From Hyphomicrobium sp. (GTDB lineage: Bacteria > Pseudomonadota > Alphaproteobacteria > Rhizobiales > Hyphomicrobiaceae): 64,000 nucleotides of DNA. The first letter of the stretch is position 1. The number at the start of each line of letters is the position of its first letter. The notes below the pieces were generated by a model. The model saw only the letters and a program-made list of their open reading frames with translations, was not told where the DNA came from and ran no database searches. Of this stretch, positions 28,371 through 35,514 are shown one piece after another. The translations under genes and the position numbers were made by a program. The DNA lies in assembly GCF_019753045.1 (NCBI RefSeq), contig NZ_JAIELN010000006.1:247900-311899 (forward strand), read 5' to 3'.

Positions 28371-29440
28371 GCGTCACGGAGCGGGAAGCGCCATCGCCGC
28401 TGGTGATGCATGAGGCCATCGGTTACGAAATTCGCCGCGGCAATTATCTCGAGCACGCGGCATCGACCTACACCCTGGCGGCGGCCGCGATCGTCGATGG
28501 GCGATTCAAAGACGCGATAGAGCTCGGCCGCTATACGGTTCGCGAAGCGGTCGAAGCGCATGAGCTTTATCGCGACTGGATCGTCGAGATTAAGGGGTAT
28601 CTCCGCGAACGTGGCGTATCCGAAGATGTGGTTGCCACGGAAGAGCGGCGTATTCGCGATCTTCTCAAGTTCGACGACGGCGTTGAATTCGACGCGGAAG
28701 CGGGTTGGGCGAGCTACAACTCAACGATCGAAGCGTTCGCCGCTGCCTGCAGTGCCGGACGCGCGAAGGACGCCACTTCGCTTCTCGATATCGCGCGCGA
28801 GATCTGGCGCGATACGCACGATCGGAAATGCGATTGGGTCTACGGTCTCATCGATGTCGCCGCGCGTCAGCTGGGCGAGAACTGTATCGGTGAGCTCTGG
28901 GACGTGCTGATGGCGCCAATGTACGCCTATTACGTCCGCTATGACGTTGACAATAATCCTTGGCCGAGATCCTTCGATCTGCTCATGCACTACGCGCTCG
29001 AAGGCTTGCGCGGCCACTTGAGCGGCCCGGCTCGCCTTGGCGAGATCGAGGTATTCGAGGAAGAGGACCGTTGGGGCATGCGGTTCGATCCGTGCGGCTC
29101 AGGCGGTAGGACATACCGAGACGATCCCAAGGCCGGTTTGACGCCGCGCATGGAGGCACCCTTCAACTTCGGTGTGACGACGGAAGAGCATGACTGGGCC
29201 TGGAACAAGAAAGGCGTCTGTCACTACTGTGTGCACTGCTGCGCGCTGAACGAGAGGATGCCGATGCGAAAATTCGGCTATCCAACGCGCGTCGTCGATC
29301 CACCGACTTGGCCGGATGCCAAGAACGGCGGAAAATGCACGTGGTACGTCTACAAGGACCCGAAACAAATACCCGCTGAAATCTACGAGCGGGTCGGTAT
29401 GAAGAAGCCGGCCGCCATCGGAAGTTCAGCGCAAAAATAG
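28367..29440 (+). CDS. Unrecognised Cys/His-rich protein translationally coupled to the importer
   Basis: 357 aa from the ATG that overlaps the livM stop. I cannot name the family. The N-terminal two thirds read as a mainly helical, acidic, soluble domain with many Trp and Tyr. The last third has a striking conserved-looking set: RFDPCGSGGR (~residue 245), then HDWAWNKKGVCHYCVHCC (~280-300) and KCTWYVYKDP (~335). Three Cys and two His within GVCHYCVHCC and the distant Cys suggest a metal site (zinc or iron) or a redox centre. No signal peptide. Coupling to the transporter and the gamma-glutamyl ligase 39 nt downstream suggests an enzyme acting early on the imported compound (inference). Confidence 0.8.
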   Translation: MSVTEREAPSPLVMHEAIGYEIRRGNYLEHAASTYTLAAAAIVDGRFKDAIELGRYTVREAVEAHELYRDWIVEIKGYLRERGVSEDVVATEERRIRDLLKFDDGVEFDAEAGWASYNSTIEAFAAACSAGRAKDATSLLDIAREIWRDTHDRKCDWVYGLIDVAARQLGENCIGELWDVLMAPMYAYYVRYDVDNNPWPRSFDLLMHYALEGLRGHLSGPARLGEIEVFEEEDRWGMRFDPCGSGGRTYRDDPKAGLTPRMEAPFNFGVTTEEHDWAWNKKGVCHYCVHCCALNERMPMRKFGYPTRVVDPPTWPDAKNGGKCTWYVYKDPKQIPAEIYERVGMKKPAAIGSSAQK

Positions 29441-29479
29441 CGGATCACCTCAATCCGCAGAAGGCTACGAGGGGAGAGA

Positions 29480-30844
29480 ATGGCGACAGCAACAACGGAG
29501 CGGCTCGCATTAGGTCAGCTTGCCGAGTCCGGCATCGAATTCGTGCAGATGGAAACCGTCGATCTCGACGGCGCGCTGAGAGGAAAGTTTCTCCCGGTAT
29601 CCAAAGTCAAGCCCGATGCCCAAGGCGCGTTTTGCACCATCCTGTTTCAGCTGACATCGGTCGACGACGTCTGGGTGACACGTCATAGCTCCTTCGATAA
29701 TGGCTTTCCGGACATGCGAGCGATGCCGGACCCGCAGACGGCGGTGCGGTGGAACTGGCAGCCCGATACGGCGGCCGTTATTTTCGATATGTTCGGCCTA
29801 GACGGCGAACCCTATCCGCTGGCGCCGCGATCGATCCTCAGGCAAGTCGCCTCGCGCTTTGCCGAAACTGGCTACGAACCGCGATTTGGCATCGAGTTCG
29901 AAGCCTTCGTGATGCGTGCTGACGAAGAACTGATGACGCAAGGGCGCCATCACGAAATGAAGCCACTCGGCGGAATGCACAACGCTTACAGGCTCAACGA
30001 TGTCGCTGAAGCGCGTGACCTCGGGAAGACCTTTATCCAGCGCATGAAGGGCTTCGGAATAGACGTCGAAGCTTTCCACACCGAGCTTGGATATGGCGCT
30101 ATCGAATTCGCCCTTGCTCCCGTTGGCGCCCTCGCTGCGGCCGACAATGCGACGCGCGCAAAATCGTACTTTCGCCAGCTCTGCGCCGAACGAGGGCTAG
30201 TCGCGACCTTCATGGCAAAATGGAAGGTCGGCGAGTCGGGTGCCGGCGGCCATGTCCATCAAAGCATTTGGCGTGACGGACAGAACGCCTTCTACGATCC
30301 CACGCGCAGCACGCTTTCAAATGCGGCTCTCCACTACGGTGCAGGCCTGATCAAGTCCATGCCGGACTTCGCCGTTCTCTTCAGGCCCAATGTCAATTCA
30401 TATAGAAGGTTCGATCATCGCGCCTGGTCGCCTGAGAACGCCTCCTGGGGCTACGACAATCGCAGCGCCGCGCTGCGCGCGATCCGCCAGCCCGGTCAGA
30501 ATGCTTATAGGTATGAGCATCGCGTTCCGGGCGCCGACACCAACATCTATCTCAGCCTCGCCGCGATGTTGGCGGGCGGTCATCTCGGGCTGACGAACAA
30601 GCTAACGCCGCCTGTTGCTGCAGAGGGCAATGCGGCGTTGGATGCGAACTGCGCCCGCTTGCCGTCGACTCTGCCGGCCGCAACCGAGCTTTTCCGCAAT
30701 TCGGAGATTGCGAAAGATTACCTGGGAGCCGCATTCGTAGAGCACTACGCGGCTTCGCGCGACGTCGAACATCAGCACTGGGGGGCATGGTTGGCCGAGC
30801 AGGTCACGTCCTACGAACTCAAGCGCTACTTCAAGACGATCTGA
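29480..30844 (+). CDS. Divergent glutamine-synthetase-like ligase
   Basis: 454 aa, with GGGGAG upstream of the ATG. GS-type blocks GIEFEAF, GHVHQSIW, NVNSYRRFDHRAWSP, SWGYDNRSAALR and EHRVPGADTNIYLSLAAML are present. In the second metal-binding block, where GlnA and most relatives read G-x-x-Q-x-E, this protein has GYGAIEF, so the Gln is replaced while the Glu stays. It is clearly a different branch from the ligase at 20524. Likely gamma-glutamyl transfer to an amine (or a related ATP-dependent ligation); substrate unknown. It ends the plus-strand run that starts with the importer. Confidence 0.86.
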   Translation: MATATTERLALGQLAESGIEFVQMETVDLDGALRGKFLPVSKVKPDAQGAFCTILFQLTSVDDVWVTRHSSFDNGFPDMRAMPDPQTAVRWNWQPDTAAVIFDMFGLDGEPYPLAPRSILRQVASRFAETGYEPRFGIEFEAFVMRADEELMTQGRHHEMKPLGGMHNAYRLNDVAEARDLGKTFIQRMKGFGIDVEAFHTELGYGAIEFALAPVGALAAADNATRAKSYFRQLCAERGLVATFMAKWKVGESGAGGHVHQSIWRDGQNAFYDPTRSTLSNAALHYGAGLIKSMPDFAVLFRPNVNSYRRFDHRAWSPENASWGYDNRSAALRAIRQPGQNAYRYEHRVPGADTNIYLSLAAMLAGGHLGLTNKLTPPVAAEGNAALDANCARLPSTLPAATELFRNSEIAKDYLGAAFVEHYAASRDVEHQHWGAWLAEQVTSYELKRYFKTI

Positions 30845-30909
30845 CGAACGCCGGCGGCGCACATCGACACCGGCCAAGAGAAGCAAAAAAGCAAAGCGAG
30901 ACCTATTCC

Positions 30910-31848
30910 GTGAGCGAACTTCATCCGACACTCAAGAACATCCTTCAACAGCCGGAAAATCCGAACGCAACGCCGGTTGAAATCCAGGATCCTGATGAAG
31001 CGCGGCGCGAGTGGAAGTCGGATATGGCCGCCGTCGACGCCCCGGCGCCGGAAATGGCCGAGGTAAGGGACTTCGTCATTCCAGGTCCGGCCGGCCCGAT
31101 CCCGGCACGAAGCTATATTCCCTCAGGTTTGCCGGACACCGGCCGCCCGCTGCTCGTCTATTACCACGGTGGTGGCTACATCCGCGGCGATATCGATACG
31201 CACGACTCGGTTTGCCGCGTCCTGGCGCGCGATGCAGGCTGCATGGTCGTCTCACCCGCTTACCGGCTTGCGCCGGAGCATCGCTTTCCGGCGGCCGCCG
31301 AAGACGCGTTCGCGGTCGTCGACTATTTGAGCAGGAAAGCAAAGGATTTCGGTGTCGATCAGAGTCGGATCGCCGTCGGTGGCGATAGCGCCGGCGGCAA
31401 TCTCGCCATCGCTGCCAGCATACAGGCGAGGGACAAAGGCGCTCCCAAAATCCGCTTCCAGCTTTTGATCTATCCCGTAACCGACCTGACGAGCGCCAAC
31501 GAGTCCAAGCGGCTCTTCTCGAAGGGCTTTCTTCTCAACAGCATGCCTTTCTATATCGCGAGTTATCTCGGCCCCAATGGGGACGGTCGAAATCCGCTTG
31601 CCTCGCCGCTGCTGAGCGATGATCTGTCTCGGCTGCCTCCGGCATATGTCATCACGGCGGGCTTCGATCCCTTGCGGGATGAAGGTCAGGACTTCGCGCG
31701 GAAACTCGCGGCGCACGGCGTTGCCGTCGAGCACAAATGCTATGAAGACATGATTCACGGATTCGTATCGCTTCGCGGACTTCTGACTGAAGCCGATGAG
31801 GCGCTCGGCGACTGTGCACGCCGTTTGGCGAAATCCTTATTACCGTGA
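30910..31848 (+). CDS. HSL-family alpha/beta hydrolase (esterase/lactonase)
   Basis: 312 aa from the GTG at 30910; in-frame sequence upstream overlaps the ligase gene and is not convincing. Hormone-sensitive-lipase family motifs: YYHGGGYIRGD (oxyanion hole), GGDSAGGNLA (nucleophile Ser), FDPLRDEG (Asp) and MIHGF (His), in the right order and spacing. Next to a Baeyer-Villiger monooxygenase such an esterase could open the ester or lactone that the monooxygenase makes (inference). Confidence 0.88.
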   Translation: MSELHPTLKNILQQPENPNATPVEIQDPDEARREWKSDMAAVDAPAPEMAEVRDFVIPGPAGPIPARSYIPSGLPDTGRPLLVYYHGGGYIRGDIDTHDSVCRVLARDAGCMVVSPAYRLAPEHRFPAAAEDAFAVVDYLSRKAKDFGVDQSRIAVGGDSAGGNLAIAASIQARDKGAPKIRFQLLIYPVTDLTSANESKRLFSKGFLLNSMPFYIASYLGPNGDGRNPLASPLLSDDLSRLPPAYVITAGFDPLRDEGQDFARKLAAHGVAVEHKCYEDMIHGFVSLRGLLTEADEALGDCARRLAKSLLP

Positions 31849-31935
31849 GGAAAAAGCAACCGGCCGACCCTGCCTGTGGATTGGCCACCAAATGCTAAAA
31901 TTCGCCGCGCCCGCAATCGCGATTCCATCATTTAT

Positions 31936-31954
31936 TAGACCATTGGACCAATGG
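31936..31954 (+). promoter_or_regulatory. Candidate operator upstream of the GntR regulator gene
   Basis: TAGACCA (31936-31942) overlaps the perfect odd palindrome CCATTGGACCAATGG (31940-31954), 50 nt before the regulator start. TAGACCA is the half-site seen at 18828 and 23692, and ATTGG-A-CCAAT looks like FadR-family operators (TGGT...ACCA). This suggests autoregulation. Confidence 0.5.
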
Positions 31955-32003
31955 ATGCTACATAACCCGTCATCTGCACATTCAACTGGCAATAGAAAAT
32001 TCG

Positions 32004-32789
32004 GTGGAAGCAGTGAAGCAGCCCGATGCAAGCAAGTCTGGCGACCCAGCCATAGGCTCGATTAGAGCTGCTGCCACCTATGAGCTCGTGGTCGAGCAAC
32101 TCCGCAAGGCGATCTTCCTCGGACGATTCATGCCGGGCGACAAACTCCCGCCGGAGCGGGATCTGGCACTGCAGATGCTTGTTTCGCGAACTACGATCAG
32201 GGAGGCAATCCGGGTTCTCGAAGGAGAAGGGCTGCTGGTTGTCAAAAGAGGCGCAGCTGGCGGACTTGTCGTTCTCGGTCAAAATCGCCTGAAGCCCGCG
32301 GAAATCGAAGTCTACATGGAGACCCAACGCGGGCTTCTCGATAGTCTCTTCGAATATCGCCTCGCAAACGAATGCGCCGCGGCATCGCTCGCTGCCAAGC
32401 GGCGAGAAAAGAAGCATCTGAAGTTGCTGCGAAAGGCTCTCGTCGAAATGGATACGCTCTGTGCCAGCAAGGAGGCACGAGCGAACACTGCGAATATCTC
32501 GAGATTTTTTGCGTGCGATTCCGAATTCCATCTGGCGATCGCACAGGCAGCGCAGAACCATTACCTTCTCGAGGCAGTCGAGAAATCGCGCGCGGCCATG
32601 TTCTTGCCCGTCGGCAAGGTCTTCAATCGCCTGGAAGACAGAGCCAACGATCACCACCAGGGTATTTATCAGGCAATCGAAGATCAGAATGCAGATCTTG
32701 CCGCGCAGCGGATGAAGATGCACATCGAGGCGACCCGCGCGAGCTTGTACGATCTCATGCCGAAAGCGATCAAGGCGAAGCGCTCATAA
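32004..32789 (+). CDS. GntR-family transcriptional regulator, FadR subfamily
   Basis: 261 aa. Winged helix: YELVVEQLRKAIFLGRFMPGDKLPPERDLALQML then SRTTIREAIRVLEGEGLL (read as family blocks), residues ~25-95. C-terminal FCD ligand domain of helices with RLANECAAA, CDSEFHLAIAQAAQN and NDHHQGIYQAIEDQN; the Asp/His residues are those that usually hold a metal near the effector. It is the only regulator in the island and probably responds to the substrate or an intermediate. It lies downstream of the catabolic genes on the same strand, with its own promoter region. Confidence 0.9.
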   Translation: MEAVKQPDASKSGDPAIGSIRAAATYELVVEQLRKAIFLGRFMPGDKLPPERDLALQMLVSRTTIREAIRVLEGEGLLVVKRGAAGGLVVLGQNRLKPAEIEVYMETQRGLLDSLFEYRLANECAAASLAAKRREKKHLKLLRKALVEMDTLCASKEARANTANISRFFACDSEFHLAIAQAAQNHYLLEAVEKSRAAMFLPVGKVFNRLEDRANDHHQGIYQAIEDQNADLAAQRMKMHIEATRASLYDLMPKAIKAKRS

Positions 32790-32872
32790 TGCGAGATTGC
32801 TCCGGCCACCTGTCACGCTGCCACGCTCAACCAAGCTCAAACGTCACCTCACGCACCTAACGAGGATTTATC

Positions 32873-33628
32873 GTGAGCGTAAAACGCCGGGAACTGAATA
32901 TTCTTGCCGTCATGCCTGGAGGAATGAAGGGGATCGAGGAAACCGGATGCATCGGTGAGGTCGTTGAAGACCGGGGTGCCAAGCTGCACTGGGTTTACAA
33001 GACCCGAGATGATTTGCTTCCGAAATCGCACGACGCATTCGACGGGCTCATCGTTTTTGGCGGCGAAATAGGTGCGCATGAAGAAGAGTATGCTGATTAC
33101 TTTCGCGAGCTGACCGGGCTCGTCCGGTCATTTCATGAAGCCGGAAAACCGGTCCTGGGCTCCTGCCTCGGATCGCAAACGATCGCGCAGGCATTTGGCG
33201 GCCAAGCCAGACCGCAAGGCTTCTTCGAATTCGGCTTCACCGACCTCGACTTGGAGCCGGCGGCGGAAAACGATCCGCTGCTCGCGGGCACACCGGCCAC
33301 CATTTCGCTTTTTGAAATGCATTACGACACCATGACCCTGCCGAAGGAGGCGGTTCGTCTGATGCGTGGCCGCAAAGTCGAAAACCAGACATTCCGCATC
33401 GGACAAAAGACATACGCGTTTCAATGTCACTTCGAGGCGACGAAAGAAATCGTCGAACTCTGGGTCGCGCGAGGCCTTCGGGGCGGCGGATCGCGCTTCA
33501 CCGATGCCGAGCTTGACGAGATGATGGCTGAGGTCACTTCTCAGTTCGATAAATTCGGGGCCAGTCAGCGCGCTTTTGGCGAGAGCGTCGTCAACCGCTG
33601 GATGGATCTTTTCGAAGATCGCGCGTGA
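32873..33628 (+). CDS. Class I glutamine amidotransferase-like protein
   Basis: 251 aa from GTG with GAGGA 8 nt upstream. GATase1 triad: VLGSCLGSQ (nucleophile Cys near residue 100), FQCHFEAT (His near 185) with the following Glu. No synthase partner is nearby, so it probably hydrolyses gamma-glutamyl amides rather than feeding ammonia to another enzyme, as the amidotransferase-like partners of GS-like ligases do in aniline and polyamine breakdown (established for those pathways; applied here by analogy). A MPGGMKGIEETG segment precedes the domain. Confidence 0.87.
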   Translation: MSVKRRELNILAVMPGGMKGIEETGCIGEVVEDRGAKLHWVYKTRDDLLPKSHDAFDGLIVFGGEIGAHEEEYADYFRELTGLVRSFHEAGKPVLGSCLGSQTIAQAFGGQARPQGFFEFGFTDLDLEPAAENDPLLAGTPATISLFEMHYDTMTLPKEAVRLMRGRKVENQTFRIGQKTYAFQCHFEATKEIVELWVARGLRGGGSRFTDAELDEMMAEVTSQFDKFGASQRAFGESVVNRWMDLFEDRA

Positions 33629-33722
33629 TGCCGGCTTCGAACTTCACGTCCAGGGTGTATGCAGTGCTATCACCTGGATTAGGAAGCGACTGCTTCATCC
33701 ATTGATAATCTAGAGAACCCGC

Positions 33723-34127
33723 GTGCCGATCCAAATTTCTTTTGAACCAAGTCTCACAGCTGAAGAATTCCGGGACGTCCTCGTGGTCTCGACCCTTGCC
33801 GAAAGGCGTCCGGCAGACGACTTGGCACGGTTGAGAACAATGCTGTGCAACTCTAACGTGATCGTCACCGCGAGGGATAGCGGGAAGCTCGTAGGCGTGT
33901 CCCGCGCGATAACCGACTTTGCGTATTGCTGCTATCTATCGGATCTCGCCGTTGACGTGGCGTATCAGAAGCAGGGGATCGGGAAGCGTTTGATAGAGGA
34001 AACACATAAAGCGGCGGGCGATGGTACGACGCTTATCCTGCTCGCAGCTCCGGCAGCGGAAACCTATTATCCTCGAATTGGCATGAAGCATATGCCGAAC
34101 TGCTGGGCTATTCCCCGCAAGATGTAA
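33723..34127 (+). CDS. GNAT-family N-acetyltransferase
   Basis: 134 aa from GTG. Acetyl-CoA motif A is clear: LSDLAVDVAYQKQGIGKRLIEET near residues 76-98, followed by LILLAAPAAETYYPRIGM. Compact single domain. The acceptor is unknown. It stands alone between the catabolic island and small hypothetical genes. Confidence 0.85.
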   Translation: MPIQISFEPSLTAEEFRDVLVVSTLAERRPADDLARLRTMLCNSNVIVTARDSGKLVGVSRAITDFAYCCYLSDLAVDVAYQKQGIGKRLIEETHKAAGDGTTLILLAAPAAETYYPRIGMKHMPNCWAIPRKM

Positions 34128-34304
34128 GAGGTCCCAGGTGACTTCTGGCCACGTGTCGCCGCCAAATGGCCATCGGTAACTCGCGGCCGAAGTGATCAGC
34201 GGCTCATGAGGTGTCTGTTCTCTTCTGCTTTTTTGGTGATCTTACAATTCCGTATTTGTTGTGCCACGGTTGGATCATCCTCCGTACTTAGCGTGTAGCC
34301 AAAA

Positions 34305-34445
34305 ATGGGGCGACATGCAGTGCACATTTCTTATTTGACAACGTTCCTGGCTATCCTTGCCAAAGTCGCTGCGGCTGCCATTGCAGGGTTCATCACTCTT
34401 TTTGGCCTTATCCCATGGCTCATCGGGAAAATTTTGAGGTGGTGA
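34305..34445 (+). CDS. Possible small hydrophobic membrane protein (46 aa)
   Basis: An ATG at 34305 opens 46 codons that encode a single long hydrophobic stretch (LTTFLAILAKVAAAAIAGF then LFGLIPWLIG) ending in a basic-aromatic tail KILRW. There is no good ribosome site. Composition is typical of single-span small proteins, but chance cannot be excluded. The rest of the 34128-34524 gap shows nothing else I can support. Confidence 0.3.
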   Translation: MGRHAVHISYLTTFLAILAKVAAAAIAGFITLFGLIPWLIGKILRW

Positions 34446-34524
34446 GCCGTACCTTCCTCAGAGCGCCTCACTTTTGTGTCTTCTCGAAGCTCGAATAGGC
34501 ATCTCATTTGGACGGGCCCATTTC

Positions 34525-34683
34525 ATGAGGGTCTTCGGGATCATTTGTTTGCTCGCAGCAGCTTTGCTCAGCTGTGTTGCTGGAATTTATACCGCCACGA
34601 ATGAGGCAATTGGTATGGCTCTAGCGTTGGCCGCATGTTTTGCGCTTCTCGTCGGCGTGAAGGCGCTCGCTGATAGGCGCTAG
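34525..34683 (+). CDS. Possible small two-segment membrane protein (52 aa)
   Basis: From the ATG at 34525, MRVFGIICLLAAALLSCVAG and AIGMALALAACFALLVGVKAL form two membrane-length segments separated by a short polar turn, ending ADRR. A TTG further upstream (34474) would extend it without adding hydrophobic sequence. No family recognised and no clear ribosome site. Confidence 0.4.
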   Translation: MRVFGIICLLAAALLSCVAGIYTATNEAIGMALALAACFALLVGVKALADRR

Positions 34684-34710
34684 GTACGAGCCCTGCACGC
34701 CTTATCACCT

Positions 34711-34932
34711 TCAAGATCTTTGGGTGCTCAGAAACCCTTCCGGGCCGATGCCAACGCATTGCTTATTGCTATCGATAATACGGTAGCCTTGAGCGCCGAA
34801 TTTAGTCGCCATCTTAGGCAGATGAGTATCGGCCTGATCCATGGCCTCTTCAGGCGTCGATCCAAGTGCCAGCTCCGTATAAATCGTTGGTGGCTGACCG
34901 GCCGGCGTCGAAAGATATTCGATGAGGTACAT
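34711..34932 (-). CDS. Small soluble hypothetical protein (73 aa)
   Basis: Starts at the ATG at 34932 with a strong GGGGAGAGAG stretch upstream. The sequence (MYLIEYLSTPAGQPPTIY, then EAMDQADTHLPKMATKFGAQGYRI) looks like a compact alpha/beta domain with one Cys, no signal peptide. Family not recognised. It is convergent with the small gene at 34525. Confidence 0.6.
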   Translation of the reverse strand: MYLIEYLSTPAGQPPTIYTELALGSTPEEAMDQADTHLPKMATKFGAQGYRIIDSNKQCVGIGPEGFLSTQRS

Positions 34933-35115
34933 CGTCTCTCTCCCCTGTTTTTTCAAACATACCATAGAGATCGACGCAGGCATGCGCACAAATTTTTGAG
35001 TAGCGGATCGCAGGTCTTTCGCCACGACCACACATTCTCCATGAATGCGAAGTAGCGGGTGTTCATGTGAAGCGGATCAAAACTGTCTGCACAGGGGCAT
35101 TCGAGGGACATCATC

Positions 35116-35403
35116 ATGGGACGCATTCTTCATGGCGTGGTTGCGGCTGGCGTCTTCCTGACTATTGCCGCACCTGCACAGGCCGGTGGTGGCGATTTCG
35201 CTGCCGGCGTTTTCGGCGGGCTTGCTGCCGGAGCCATCATCGGGTCCGCGGGACGGCCCTACTATTATCCCCCGCCGCCGCCCGGCTACTATTACGAAGG
35301 CCCGCGTTACGGCGGACCTTATTGCCACTGGGAACGCGGTCGCCGCTATTGGGACGATTACGAGGGCGTCTGGCGGTATCAGCGCGTCAGGGTCTGTGAC
35401 TAG
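35116..35403 (+). CDS. Small secreted Gly/Tyr/Pro-rich protein
   Basis: 95 aa with signal peptide MGRILHGVVAAGVFLTIAAPAQA. A Gly/Ala-rich part (DFAAGVFGGLAAGAIIGSA) could insert in a membrane or fold as a glycine zipper; it is followed by YYYPPPPPGYYYEGPRYGG and two Cys (PYCHWERG, VRVCD). Such short exported proteins with a glycine-zipper then a Pro/Tyr stretch are common in Hyphomicrobiales but have no known role. Confidence 0.65.
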   Translation: MGRILHGVVAAGVFLTIAAPAQAGGGDFAAGVFGGLAAGAIIGSAGRPYYYPPPPPGYYYEGPRYGGPYCHWERGRRYWDDYEGVWRYQRVRVCD

Positions 35404-35514
35404 CCCGTCGTGTTTTAGTTCTGAAGAGGAGAAGGTCGTCAGACATGACGGCCTTGGATTCGCGACGTTGGCATTCAACGACATGGCGCGCGTGGCAAGC
35501 AGAAGAACCGGATG

